Of a stretch of DNA of 50,406 nt, positions 8,874 through 17,316 are shown one piece after another. Source of the DNA: Candidatus Kuenenia stuttgartensis. GTDB lineage: Bacteria > Planctomycetota > Planctomycetia > Pirellulales > UBA1268. How positions within the stretch are numbered: position 1 is the stretch's first letter; each line of letters starts with the position of its first letter. Made by a program: the position numbers and the translations under genes. Location of the stretch: assembly GCA_945870505.1 (NCBI GenBank), contig CAMBSN010000011.1, forward strand, positions 1-50,406, given 5' to 3'. Under the pieces are notes generated by a model. It had not been told where the DNA came from. It did not search any database and was given only the letters and a program-made list of their open reading frames with translations.

Positions 8874-9773
8874 ATGCCCACCCGAGCCGAGAAGTTTGCC
8901 GGCCTCTCCGTCGCCATCGTCACGCCGTTTCGCGACGGCAAGGTCGACTCCGCTCGCCTCAAGGAGCAGATCGATTTCCAGGCCGAGGCCGGCGCGACCT
9001 GCATCTGCCCGGTCGGCACGACGGGCGAGTCGCCGACACTCACCCACGACGAGCACGAGCGAGTGATCGCCGAGAGCATCGCCGCCGCCGCGGGCCGCCT
9101 GCTCGTGATGCCGGGCACCGGGTCCAACTCCACCGCCGAGGCCGTGCGGCTGACGAAGTTCGCCGCCAAGGCCGGCGCCAACGCAGCCCTCGTCGTCGGC
9201 CCCTACTACAACCGGCCCACGCAGCAGGGCATCTACGAGCACTTCAAGGCGCTCGTTGAGGCGGTAGACATCCCGATCTGCGTCTACAACATCCCCACGC
9301 GGACCGGCCGCAACATCGAACCCGAGACGATCATCCGCCTCGCCGAACTCCCGGGCATCGCCATGCTCAAGGAGGCGACCGGCTCGATGGATCAGGCCTC
9401 GCAAGTCCTCGCCGCCACCGACCTGACCGTGCTCTCCGGGGATGACAGCATGACACTGCCGCTTCTGGCGGTCGGCGGCCGCGGGGTGATCTCGGTGGTG
9501 GGCAACCTCGTGCCGCGCGACATGAAGGCCCTCTGCGACGCCTTCGACGCGGGCGACATGAAGAAGGCCCAGGCGCTGCACACGAAGCTGTTCGTGCTCT
9601 GCCGCGACCTGCTCGGCCTCGCGAGCAATCCGATCCCGATCAAGGCCGCGATGGCGATAGTGGGCCGCGACACGGGCGACATCCGGCTGCCGCTCGTGCC
9701 GCTGGAGCCGCCGCTGGCCGACAAACTACGGCAGGTGCTCGCCGCCTACGGCCTGCCGGCAAAGGCCTGCTAG
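8874..9773 (+). CDS. dapA: 4-hydroxy-tetrahydrodipicolinate synthase
   Basis: Condenses pyruvate with aspartate semialdehyde, the first committed step to diaminopimelate and lysine. It has 299 residues, a usual length. Key residues are visible: [11 protein letters not shown] with Thr49-Thr50, Tyr138 in [10 protein letters not shown], the Schiff-base Lys166 in AMLKEATGS, and LSGDDS. ATG at 8874 is preceded by AGGATCC. A further in-frame ATG at 8772 would add 34 residues not seen in the family. The gene ends at a large inverted repeat shared with the convergent neighbour. Confidence 0.96.
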   Translation: MPTRAEKFAGLSVAIVTPFRDGKVDSARLKEQIDFQAEAGATCICPVGTTGESPTLTHDEHERVIAESIAAAAGRLLVMPGTGSNSTAEAVRLTKFAAKAGANAALVVGPYYNRPTQQGIYEHFKALVEAVDIPICVYNIPTRTGRNIEPETIIRLAELPGIAMLKEATGSMDQASQVLAATDLTVLSGDDSMTLPLLAVGGRGVISVVGNLVPRDMKALCDAFDAGDMKKAQALHTKLFVLCRDLLGLASNPIPIKAAMAIVGRDTGDIRLPLVPLEPPLADKLRQVLAAYGLPAKAC

Positions 9774-9777
9774 CCGA

Positions 9778-9880
9778 GCCGAAAACGGTGACAGCCACCT
9801 TTTGTCTGTAGACCCCGGCCGTTGGCCGGGGCCGTGTCGCCTGCGGCGACCGGCAAAAGGTGGCTGTCACCGTTTTCGGC
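9778..9880. repeat. Large inverted repeat with nested hairpins between convergent genes
   Basis: Two perfect 27-base arms (9778-9804 and 9854-9880, core GGTGACAGCCACC) enclose 49 bases. The interior contains GTAG (9808-9811) followed by hairpin CCCCGGCC-GTT-GGCCGGGG (9813-9831), and a third hairpin GTCGCC-TGC-GGCGAC (9836-9850). It fits exactly between the stops of dapA and beta-RFAP synthase. It could serve as a bidirectional terminator, and the GTAG foot suggests a REP-like unit nested in a larger palindromic element. Confidence 0.9.
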
Positions 9881-9882
9881 CC

Positions 9883-10986
9883 TCACTCGATCACGCGGAG
9901 CACACCACCCTGGGTGTCAAACTTCGTGATCACCATGTCGTGGTGCCGGCCGAGGCCCAGCGACTCCAGGCGATCGACGAGCGAGCCGGCCCGGTCGAGT
10001 GACTCGCAGCAGGCCATGACTGCCGGTCCCCAACTCGATTGCGCACAGCCCGGGGCGCCCAACTCCGCGAGGAGTTCGATCAGGTCGGCTGTCGCCTTGG
10101 CGTAGGGCAGCTTCGAAGACTCGGCCTCGAAGGGCTTGCCTGCCATCGCGCCGTAGTTGCGAACGGCGAGCGAGAACTCGATGAACTTCCCCTCGACGGC
10201 GGCCGGCAGGAGTTCCACCAGCGCCAGCCGCGAGAGTTCTGCGGTAATCTCGCGGGGCGCCGGGGCAAGCCGCTTGAAGGCCTCCCGCTCCGCCTCGCCC
10301 GAGATGCCAGCCGCATCCCGGGCCACGAGCAGCACGCACCGCCACGCCTGAGGTAGCCGCACGCGGGCGACCATCGGGGAAAAGGAGCGGGTGACGTTGT
10401 CATCCGCATCGGCCTCGTCGCGGATCATCCGACCGGCCTCGACGATCAGGCCACCCCGGCTGAACCCGTAGACCCCCACGCAGGAGCGTCGGCCGCGGCC
10501 CACCGCGCGGGCAAGCTCCATCGAGTCGCGCGTGTCGAAGAGCCAGTCGTGCTCCGTTGGCTGGAGTTCCTCCTGCATCGGATGCGGCGTGGCCGCAGGC
10601 AAGTGAGCCTCGGAGCCGAGCGCGAAGAGGTGCCGCATGCCGGCCGCCACCGCGAGGCCGAGCTGCGTGCCCGTGCCGAGACCGACGTGGGCGGCGGGCG
10701 CCGTCACCACCTCGATCGCACAGCCCACGTCGCCGAGCCGCCAGGTGTCGACGCAGGCCTTCGCGTAGCGGAGAGCCCGCTCGGCGTGGAGGCCGCGAGC
10801 CTCCAGTCGGCTGGCCCGCCGGAGCCGTACCTGGAGCGGCGGCCGGTCGAGCATCACGCCCACGCCGCCGAAGGACCGCACATCGCGGTGGCCGAACGAC
10901 AGCATGCCGAGGTGCACCCGCGCGGGCGTCCGAATCTCGACGGCTTTGGGCGGCAGCTGAGTGCCTAACGTGGATGGATCGGGCAT
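9883..10986 (-). CDS. mptG: Beta-ribofuranosylaminobenzene 5'-phosphate (beta-RFAP) synthase
   Basis: GHMP-fold enzyme that joins 4-aminobenzoate to PRPP, the first dedicated step of tetrahydromethanopterin synthesis. From ATG at 10986 (or 10998) it has 367 residues. Recognised segments are TPARVHLGMLSFG, RSFGGVGVMLD, the GHMP loop HVGLGTGTQLGLA (about 100-112), CVGVYGFSRGGLIVEAG and GAPGCAQSSWGPAVMA near the C-terminus. Upstream by 44 bases on the same strand is a DUF447 gene, and divergently placed are a dihydropteroate-synthase-like gene and pabBA. The substrate 4-aminobenzoate is thus made by the neighbours. Known: this enzyme is found in methanogens and in H4MPT-using bacteria, including planctomycetes. 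Confidence 0.9.
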   Translation of the reverse strand: MPDPSTLGTQLPPKAVEIRTPARVHLGMLSFGHRDVRSFGGVGVMLDRPPLQVRLRRASRLEARGLHAERALRYAKACVDTWRLGDVGCAIEVVTAPAAHVGLGTGTQLGLAVAAGMRHLFALGSEAHLPAATPHPMQEELQPTEHDWLFDTRDSMELARAVGRGRRSCVGVYGFSRGGLIVEAGRMIRDEADADDNVTRSFSPMVARVRLPQAWRCVLLVARDAAGISGEAEREAFKRLAPAPREITAELSRLALVELLPAAVEGKFIEFSLAVRNYGAMAGKPFEAESSKLPYAKATADLIELLAELGAPGCAQSSWGPAVMACCESLDRAGSLVDRLESLGLGRHHDMVITKFDTQGGVLRVIE

Positions 10987-11030
10987 CCCGCCAAGCATAC
11001 CCAAGGCCGGCGGAACCGCACGCGGGCTGT

Positions 11031-11603
11031 TCAAGCCGCGGCTGCGGCCGCCAGCAGGGCGAATGCCGCCTGCTCCCGTGGCCCACCCGTCTTGTCGATC
11101 AGGACCCGCAGGTCCTCGATCCTCCGCCGCACCTCGTCGCGGCCGATCAGGTGAACCCGCGTCACCAGAATCGCCGCCTCCACCACGGCATGGGCGGCGC
11201 GGTTGAACCCAAGGAACGGCCGGACGGCGTGCTCGGCCACCACCCGCGCCGTGATCTCGAGCCGCTCCTGCGAGTCGTCGATCGCGTCCACCGCCAACTC
11301 CCAGGCATGGCAGGCGCCGAGCAGCACCCGGCCGGCCACGGCATCGGTGGGTCGCGACGGTGGCGGCTCGTCGAGGCGGCCGGCCACCACCCGGGCCAGC
11401 AGCAGCACGTCGTCGCTGACGTGAAACACGCCGCACCGCTCCCGCACCAGGTTCACGGCCGTCTGGCTTGTCGCAAACGGCTTGAGCACCAGCCGCGTGA
11501 GCCGCCCGGCGGCCCGCTCGCCGTGGTCGATCCATGGCCCCATCGCGGCAACGTGGAGCCGGCCGTCGGCGGCGGTTGTGGTCACAAGTCCTTCGAGGAT
11601 CAT
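11031..11603 (-). CDS. DUF447 family protein (H4MPT-associated)
   Basis: A 190-residue protein starting MILEGLVTTTAADGRLHVAAMGP, with RLVLKPFATSQTAVNLV and FHVSDDVLLLARV, then a helical C-terminal half (ECHAWEL-like GACHAWELAVD, FNRAAHAVVEAAILVTR). This arrangement matches DUF447, a flavoprotein-like family found in methanogens and in bacteria that use tetrahydromethanopterin. Its biochemical role is not established. It lies 44 bases upstream of the beta-RFAP synthase gene and 45 bases from the divergent DHPS-like gene. That placement supports a role in making or handling the same cofactor. Confidence 0.8.
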   Translation of the reverse strand: MILEGLVTTTAADGRLHVAAMGPWIDHGERAAGRLTRLVLKPFATSQTAVNLVRERCGVFHVSDDVLLLARVVAGRLDEPPPSRPTDAVAGRVLLGACHAWELAVDAIDDSQERLEITARVVAEHAVRPFLGFNRAAHAVVEAAILVTRVHLIGRDEVRRRIEDLRVLIDKTGGPREQAAFALLAAAAAA

Positions 11604-11648
11604 CGGCGGCCCTGATACGGCGGCAGGCGGCGGGAAACGAGAGCCCGC

Positions 11649-13145
11649 ATGATAAACTCGAGGCACCGTTGCCCCGCGAGCCCATCCTTGTCTGCCGACC
11701 GTCCCTGCATCCATTTCGTCACCGGCCGGCTCGCCGAGCACTCGCTGCGGCAGGTCCTCGAACGGCTCGCGCCGCGGGCCGGATTCGACTGGACGGTGCA
11801 GGCGATGCCGATCACCGTGGCTGCCCTGATGACCACGCCCTGGATCGCGAAACGGCTCGAGGTGCCCCCGGGCACCACCCGCGTGCAGATCCCCGGGGCC
11901 TGCCGTGGACCGCTCGAGGCCTTCGCCGAGGTGACGCCCGTGCCGGTCGACCGCGGCCCCAACGACCTCCGGGCCCTCGACGAGTTCTTCGGGCAGAAAT
12001 CCCGTGACCTCTCGGGCTACGGCCGGCACGACATCGAGATCATTGCCGAAATCAACCATGCTCCGCGGCTCGACGCGGCCGACCTGCTCGCCGAGGCCCG
12101 CCGGCTCGCGATCGCCGGCGCCGACCGCATCGATGTGGGCTGCGATCCGGGCGAACGCTGGGCCGGGGTCGGCGACGCGGTGCGGATGCTCGTGGCCGAG
12201 GGCTTTCGCGTGTCGATCGACAGCTTCGACCCCGTCGAGGTCGCGGCGGCCGCCAAGGCCGGTGCCGATCTCGTGCTCTCGGTCAACTCGACCAACGCCG
12301 CCGCCGCGGCCGACTGGGGCTGCGAGGTGGTCGTGGTGCCCGACGTGCCTGCCACGCTGGAGGGTTTTGAGGCGACGATCGAGGCCCTGGCCAGGGCGGG
12401 CGTGAAGCACCGTCTCGATCCTGTGCTCGAGCCGATCGGCTTCGGGTTCGCCGCGAGCCTCGGCCGCTACCTCGACGTTCGCCGCCGGCATCCAGATGCC
12501 GAAATCATGATGGGCATCGGCAACCTCACGGAACTCACCGACGTCGATTCCGCCGGCGTCAACGTGCTGCTCCTCGGCTTCTGCCAGGAGGTCGGCATCC
12601 GCTCGGTGCTCACGACCGAGGTGATCCACTGGGCGCGGAGCAGCGTGCGGGAATGCGCGCTGGCCAGGGCCCTCGTCTGGCACGCCGTCACCAACCACAC
12701 GCTCCCCAAGCACGTCGAGCCCCGGCTCGTGACGCTCCGCGGCGGCAAGCCGCACGAGCACGGCGGCGAAACGCTCGATCGGCTCGCCACGGCGATCCGC
12801 GACCCTAACTTTCGGATCTTCGCCGAGGGAGACGCGGTCCACATCGTCGGCGCTGGGCTGCACCTCGCGTCGCCCGATCCTTTCGCGCTCTTCTTGCAAC
12901 TCGCCGACGCGGGCCGCGACGATGTGGACCCGAGCCACGCCTTCTACCTCGGCTACGAGATGGCGAAGGCCGTCACGGCGCTGACGCTCGACAAAGACTA
13001 CCGGCAAGACCAGCCGCTCGACTGGGGCCACCTCACGCGAGACGAGATCGGGCATGGCCCGTCGCGAGCCGCCGCCCGCGCGGCCGAAACCTCTCGCCAC
13101 CGCGATGAAGGCCCCGCACCGCCGGAGCCCACGGCCGCCTCATGA
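11649..13145 (+). CDS. Dihydropteroate synthase-related protein (H4MPT branch)
   Basis: A 498-residue protein with an N-terminal domain (IHFVTGRLAEHSLRQVLERL, about 20-125) and a TIM-barrel domain (about 130-400). The barrel shows EIIAEINHAPRL, ADRIDVGCDPGE, RVSIDSFDP, ADLVLSVNSTN and MGIGNLTELTDVDSAG. These are pterin-binding barrel strands rearranged relative to FolP, as in the dihydropteroate synthase-related family of methanogens and H4MPT bacteria. The inferred role is joining the pterin pyrophosphate to the ribofuranosylaminobenzene unit. It overlaps pabB by four bases (ATGA), so the pair is translationally coupled. The first ATG at 11649 was used; a later start is possible. Confidence 0.85.
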   Translation: MINSRHRCPASPSLSADRPCIHFVTGRLAEHSLRQVLERLAPRAGFDWTVQAMPITVAALMTTPWIAKRLEVPPGTTRVQIPGACRGPLEAFAEVTPVPVDRGPNDLRALDEFFGQKSRDLSGYGRHDIEIIAEINHAPRLDAADLLAEARRLAIAGADRIDVGCDPGERWAGVGDAVRMLVAEGFRVSIDSFDPVEVAAAAKAGADLVLSVNSTNAAAAADWGCEVVVVPDVPATLEGFEATIEALARAGVKHRLDPVLEPIGFGFAASLGRYLDVRRRHPDAEIMMGIGNLTELTDVDSAGVNVLLLGFCQEVGIRSVLTTEVIHWARSSVRECALARALVWHAVTNHTLPKHVEPRLVTLRGGKPHEHGGETLDRLATAIRDPNFRIFAEGDAVHIVGAGLHLASPDPFALFLQLADAGRDDVDPSHAFYLGYEMAKAVTALTLDKDYRQDQPLDWGHLTRDEIGHGPSRAAARAAETSRHRDEGPAPPEPTAAS

Positions 13146-14707
13146 CCACTCCCAGCCCCAGTCTCACTGATGCGGCGCCGCCCGCCCGGCCCAATCACCC
13201 GTGGATCGCCCGCACGTGGATCACGCCATCCGGCTGCCTCGTCGCCGAGGCGGCGGCGGGCATCGACCCGGTGACGGTCTTCCGCCATGCCAGCCGGCTG
13301 CCGCACGCGATCTTTTTTGACAGTGCCGTCGTCGATAGGCCAGCAGCGGCGGCCACGCCAGCCGCCCCGGCCACCGATCCGCCTGTGCGGCTCGGCTGCC
13401 ACTCGTTCGTGGCCGCTGACCCGATCCGGTCCTGGCTGGTGCGCCGCGGTGGCGACTGGCATGAGTGCCGCCAGGAGATCGCCACAACGTTTACCGTGGT
13501 CCGCAAGGTGCTCGCCGACCTCGCCTGCACCACGATCCCGGGCCTGCCACCGTTCCAGGGGGGCGTGGCGGGGCTTGTGGCGTACGACTGTGGCCTGGCG
13601 CGATTGGGCCTTGAGCCGCCTCCTGCCACCGGCCCGGATCCAGTGCTCTCGCTCCACGTCCACGACGTGGTCTTCGCCTACGACCACGACCTCGGCCGCG
13701 GCTGGTTCATCTCCCAGGGCGTGCCCGCGCGGGGGCCCGTGGAGCGGGCGCGACGGGCGACTGAGCGGCTCACGGCGTTTCTGGCCGAGCCGCGCGAAGC
13801 CGCGCCCATCGCGCCGACCGCATCGTCTGCCGCCGCAGCCGCCTCTCACCCGCTGCCGGGCCGGCCGCAGGTTCGCTCCACGCACTCCCGCGACGCTTAT
13901 CTCGACATGGTTCGCGCGGGCATCGAACTGGTGCATGCGGGCGACATCTTCCAGGCCAATCTTGCCCAGCGGTTCGAGGTGGCCGCGAGCGTCGATGCCG
14001 TGAGCCTCTATCTGCGGGCTCGCGAGGTGAATCCGGCCCCGTTCGCCGGCTATCTCGACGCTGGTGACGTGCAGGTGGCCAGCATGTCGCCCGAGCGATT
14101 CCTGCAGGTCTCCCGCGGCGTGGTCCGCACCCACCCCATCAAAGGCACACGGCGGGTCACCGCCAGCCCGGAGGCCGATCTCTACGCATCAGCCGACCTG
14201 GAAGCGAGCGAGAAGGACCGCGCCGAGAACGTGATGATCGTGGACCTCCTGCGAAACGACCTCTCGCGGGTCTGCACGCCTGAAAGCGTGTGCGTGGAGG
14301 CTCTCTGCCGGCTCGAACGCTACCGCTACGTGCAGCACCTGGTGTCGGTGGTGTCGGGCCGGCTCCGCCGCGGCGTGGGCGCGATCGATGCCCTGGAGGC
14401 CGCGATCCCGGGAGGGAGCATTTCGGGGGCGCCGAAGCACCGAGCCTGCGAGATCATCTCGGACCTCGAGCGGGTGGACCGCGGTTGCTACTGCGGCTCG
14501 ATCGGCTACATCGGCTTCGACGGCACGGCGGACTTCAACCTCCTGATCCGCACGCTCGTCGTCTCGCCCAGCTCGATCGCCTTCGCCGCCGGCGGCGGAA
14601 TCACGGCGGCGAGCGATCCGGCTGCCGAATACGCCGAGTCGCTCGCCAAGGCCGAGGGCATGCTGCGGGTGCTCGACGCGCTGGGCATCGGCGGAGGCAC
14701 GGCATGA
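13142..14707 (+). CDS. pabB: Aminodeoxychorismate (4-aminobenzoate) synthase component I
   Basis: Converts chorismate and ammonia to 4-amino-4-deoxychorismate. It has 521 residues: an N-terminal domain (20-220), an Ala-rich linker (about 220-240) and the chorismate-binding domain (245-520). The chorismate domain contains HPIKGTRRV with Lys334. The PIKGT Lys is the residue that distinguishes PabB from TrpE (PIAGT), so this is called PabB, not anthranilate synthase. GAPKHRACEII, GCYCGSIGYIGFDG and AGGGITAASDPAAEYAE complete the active site. It overlaps both neighbours by ATGA, giving a tight three-gene operon. The product 4-aminobenzoate feeds beta-RFAP synthase next door as well as folate. Confidence 0.92.
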   Translation: MTTPSPSLTDAAPPARPNHPWIARTWITPSGCLVAEAAAGIDPVTVFRHASRLPHAIFFDSAVVDRPAAAATPAAPATDPPVRLGCHSFVAADPIRSWLVRRGGDWHECRQEIATTFTVVRKVLADLACTTIPGLPPFQGGVAGLVAYDCGLARLGLEPPPATGPDPVLSLHVHDVVFAYDHDLGRGWFISQGVPARGPVERARRATERLTAFLAEPREAAPIAPTASSAAAAASHPLPGRPQVRSTHSRDAYLDMVRAGIELVHAGDIFQANLAQRFEVAASVDAVSLYLRAREVNPAPFAGYLDAGDVQVASMSPERFLQVSRGVVRTHPIKGTRRVTASPEADLYASADLEASEKDRAENVMIVDLLRNDLSRVCTPESVCVEALCRLERYRYVQHLVSVVSGRLRRGVGAIDALEAAIPGGSISGAPKHRACEIISDLERVDRGCYCGSIGYIGFDGTADFNLLIRTLVVSPSSIAFAAGGGITAASDPAAEYAESLAKAEGMLRVLDALGIGGGTA

Positions 14708-15381
14708 TCGTCGTCATCGACAACCGCGACAGCTTCGTCTTCAACCTCGCCCGGCATTTCCAGTTGCTCGGTGTCGAGACGGCCGTGGTGTCGAGCCACG
14801 AGGCGGCAGCGGAGGCGATCCTCACCGCGCGGCCGGCGGCGATCGTGATCTCGCCAGGCCCCTGCACACCGGCCGAGGCCGGCTGCTCGCTCGACCTCGT
14901 ACGGCTGGCCATCGGCCACGTGCCGCTGTTCGGCGTCTGTCTCGGCCACCAGGTGCTCGCGGCGGCGGGTGGGGGCCGGATCGTGCGGGCGTCGCGGCCC
15001 ACGCACGGCCGCACCAGCCGGGTGCACCACGACGGCGTGAATCTCTTCGCGGGCATTCCGAGCCCGATGACCGCCTGCCGCTACCACTCGCTGGTGGTCG
15101 AGGCTGAGTCGCTTCCCGACGGCCTGGTGGCCGTGGCCCGCGATGAGGAAGGCACGATCATGGCGATCGCCGACGTACGCCGTTGCGCCTACGGCGTTCA
15201 GTTCCACCCCGAGTCGATCCTCACGCGACACGGCTTCCGGTTGCTGGCAAACTTTTTGACCGCGGCGGCGATCCCATACCGCGGCGGGCTGGTCGATTTC
15301 CTCGACGAAGAGATCGCCCGACAGGCGGCCCCCCCGTTGCCGCACGACGCGCCCGCCGCAGGGCATGTGGTCACATTCTGA
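14704..15381 (+). CDS. pabA: Aminodeoxychorismate synthase component II (glutamine amidotransferase)
   Basis: Class I glutamine amidotransferase that supplies ammonia to PabB. It has 225 residues. It starts MIVVIDNRDSFVFNLARHF, with SPGPCTPAEAG, nucleophile Cys79 in GVCLGHQ and the His168/Glu170 pair in VQFHPESIL. The start overlaps the pabB stop (ATGA). The C-terminus runs about 30 residues past the last motif, with a short acidic/Pro-rich tail. It could equally serve an anthranilate synthase, but the partner with PIKGT argues for PABA. Confidence 0.93.
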   Translation: MIVVIDNRDSFVFNLARHFQLLGVETAVVSSHEAAAEAILTARPAAIVISPGPCTPAEAGCSLDLVRLAIGHVPLFGVCLGHQVLAAAGGGRIVRASRPTHGRTSRVHHDGVNLFAGIPSPMTACRYHSLVVEAESLPDGLVAVARDEEGTIMAIADVRRCAYGVQFHPESILTRHGFRLLANFLTAAAIPYRGGLVDFLDEEIARQAAPPLPHDAPAAGHVVTF

Positions 15382-15588
15382 GGCCGCCGACTGCGCGTTC
15401 TCGCATCACTTACTGCCCGACAATCGGGCGGCCGGTTCGGGCCGACGGCGCTCCATCGGTGTGAATTTGGGGGGTTCCGGCGTCGCGCCCATGCTCCGCC
15501 AACCGCATGACAAGCCTGGAAAATAGGGTACTCCGGGAGGCCTGCCGGACACGCACCGCCCTCCCGTCGCGCCCGTGAGACAAAGGTT

Positions 15589-15605
15589 CTGGCACGGATT
15601 TTGCC
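15589..15605 (+). promoter_or_regulatory. Sigma-54 (RpoN) promoter of amtB
   Basis: CTGGCACGGATTTTGCC matches the sigma-54 consensus TGGCAC-N5-TTGC exactly. GG is at 15591-15592 and GC at 15603-15604, the required spacing. Transcription would start near 15616, about 50 bases before the amtB ATG. This implies nitrogen control by an NtrC-type activator. No clear activator site was recognised in the upstream 200 bases. Confidence 0.88.
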
Positions 15606-15667
15606 CATGGGACTAAGCAGTCGTGGAACCTTCCACGGCATCATCCAAAAATCATGAGGCGGAACCC

Positions 15668-17137
15668 ATGACTTTCTCTGGCATGGCGCGCTGCGGCGCT
15701 GTCGCGGCCGTGTTGGCTGCAATGCTGTTCGGTTCAGTTGATCACTCCTCCCTCGCTTTCGCGGAAGGCGAACCCGCGGCTGCGGCCGTGACTCCTCCGC
15801 ACATCGCGGGCACGTACGACACCGGGTCGATCGCCTGGATGCTCGTCAGTGCGGCACTTGTGTTCCTGATGATGCCGGGCCTCGCGCTCTTTTACGGCGG
15901 CATGGTTCGGGCCAAGAACCTCCTCAACATGTTCATGCTCGTGATGGTGTGCGTGCCGCTGATCACCCTGGAGTGGGTGGCCTATGGCTACAGCATGGCC
16001 TTCGCTGTGCCGTCGGCCATCGCCGTGGACGCGGGCAACGATGCCGCCGGTAACCCGCTGCCCGCCCACAGTTACCTGGGCTGGGACCCGAGCCTCGTGT
16101 TCATGAAGGCGTTTGCCGAACTCGGCGTCGACGGCCCCAATGCGTACGAGCGACTCGTGACCAGTGGCGACACCGTCGCCGCGGCCCCGAACGGCGTGCC
16201 CGAACTCTTGTTTGCCATCTACCAGATGATGTTCGCGATCATCACGCCGGCGCTCATCGTCGGGGCCGTCGCGGAACGAGTGAAGTTCAGCTCGTGGTGC
16301 GTGTTCGCCCTGCTCTGGGCCACGCTGGTCTACAACCCCGTCTGCCACTGGGTCTGGAACGTCAACGGCTGGCTGTTCCAAAAGGGCGTGCTCGACTTTG
16401 CCGGCGGCACCGTGGTGCATGTCTTGGCGGGCGTGTCGGCCCTCGCCCTCCTGCTGATCCTGCCCAAGCGGCGCGGATATCCCAGTGCCCAGTTCGTGCC
16501 CCACAGCGTGGGCTGGACGCTGATCGGCGCCGCCTTGCTCATGGTGGGCTGGTTCGGCTTCAACGCCGGTTCTGCGATCGCGGTCGGTAAGGACTTCCTG
16601 CCAGTGGCCGGTCCCGTGGCCGTGCTCGCGTTCGCCACCACGGCGATTGCCGGCAGCGCCGCTGCCGGCTCCTGGATGGTGGCCGAGTGGCTCAAGGTCG
16701 GGAAGCCGACGGCCCTTGGGTTTGCCTCCGGCATGGTGGCGGGCCTCGTGGCCATCACGCCCTGTGCCGGTCACGTGAGCCCTGGAAGTGCCATGATCAT
16801 CGGCCTCATCGGCGGCATCGTCTGCTTCCTCGCGGTGCAGGCGAAGCCGATGCTTGGCTACGACGACTCGCTCGACGTGGTCGGCGTTCACGGTGTGGGC
16901 GGGGCCCTCGGAGCCCTGCTCGTGGGTGTGTTCTCGATCCGCCCCGTCATGGGCGGCATGGACCAAGTCATGATCCAACTCCAGGGGCTGCTCTGGAGCG
17001 GGGGTTATGCCTTCATCGTCTCGCTGGTGCTCGGCCTGATCATCCACAAGACGATGGGCCTCACGGTCGACCCCAATGCGGAGGACCAGGGGCTCGACGT
17101 CGTCGAACACGGCGAGTCGGCCTACCACCTCACTTGA
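15668..17137 (+). CDS. amtB: Ammonium transporter
   Basis: Inner-membrane ammonium/ammonia channel of the Amt/Rh family. It has 489 residues from ATG at 15668: a signal-like N-terminal helix, then about eleven membrane helices from residue 55 on. Signatures are MMPGLALFYGGMVRAKN, the pore-His segment NPVCHWVWN, GFNAGSA and the second pore His in DVVGVHGVGGALGAL. An ATG at 15623 in frame would extend it by 15 polar residues. Driven by a sigma-54 promoter, it is expected to rise under nitrogen limitation. No glnK (PII) gene follows, unlike the common amtB-glnK pairing. A strong intrinsic terminator follows the stop. Confidence 0.95.
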   Translation: MTFSGMARCGAVAAVLAAMLFGSVDHSSLAFAEGEPAAAAVTPPHIAGTYDTGSIAWMLVSAALVFLMMPGLALFYGGMVRAKNLLNMFMLVMVCVPLITLEWVAYGYSMAFAVPSAIAVDAGNDAAGNPLPAHSYLGWDPSLVFMKAFAELGVDGPNAYERLVTSGDTVAAAPNGVPELLFAIYQMMFAIITPALIVGAVAERVKFSSWCVFALLWATLVYNPVCHWVWNVNGWLFQKGVLDFAGGTVVHVLAGVSALALLLILPKRRGYPSAQFVPHSVGWTLIGAALLMVGWFGFNAGSAIAVGKDFLPVAGPVAVLAFATTAIAGSAAAGSWMVAEWLKVGKPTALGFASGMVAGLVAITPCAGHVSPGSAMIIGLIGGIVCFLAVQAKPMLGYDDSLDVVGVHGVGGALGALLVGVFSIRPVMGGMDQVMIQLQGLLWSGGYAFIVSLVLGLIIHKTMGLTVDPNAEDQGLDVVEHGESAYHLT

Positions 17138-17146
17138 TCCAGAAGG

Positions 17147-17204
17147 ATGCCCCACTGGCGTGGGCGGGCAATCCGCCTCGCCCGCCCACGCCGGGGCATT
17201 TTTT
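17147..17204 (+). terminator. Intrinsic terminator of amtB
   Basis: An outer stem ATGCCCC (17147-17153) pairs with GGGGCAT (17193-17199). The inner GGCGTGGGCGGGC pairs with GCCCGCCCACGCC around an AATCCGCCTC loop. A run of six T follows (17199-17204). It is the clearest rho-independent terminator in the window. Confidence 0.92.
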
Positions 17205-17316
17205 GGAGCGGGGAGCGCGAAGCGGATTGAGGACCCCCAATCGCGTGAGCGCTGGGGACCATTCCATGCGTATACTGGGGCCGCGCGCTGCTTCGAGGCA
17301 CCACCCAGGTATCGTC

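Noticed and set aside
9883-11685. A 600-residue fusion protein running from beta-RFAP synthase into the DUF447 locus
   Set aside because: The extra N-terminal part lies antisense or out of frame over the DUF447 gene and is Arg/Gly-rich without family features. ATG at 10986 begins the real enzyme.
11031-13100. A 689-residue minus-strand protein over the DHPS-like gene
   Set aside because: Only its last 190 residues have family character; the rest is a high-GC shadow of the plus-strand gene.
13142-14707. Anthranilate synthase TrpE
   Set aside because: The PIKGT Lys and the neighbours (DHPS-like, pabA, beta-RFAP synthase) favour PabB; TrpE would read PIAGT.
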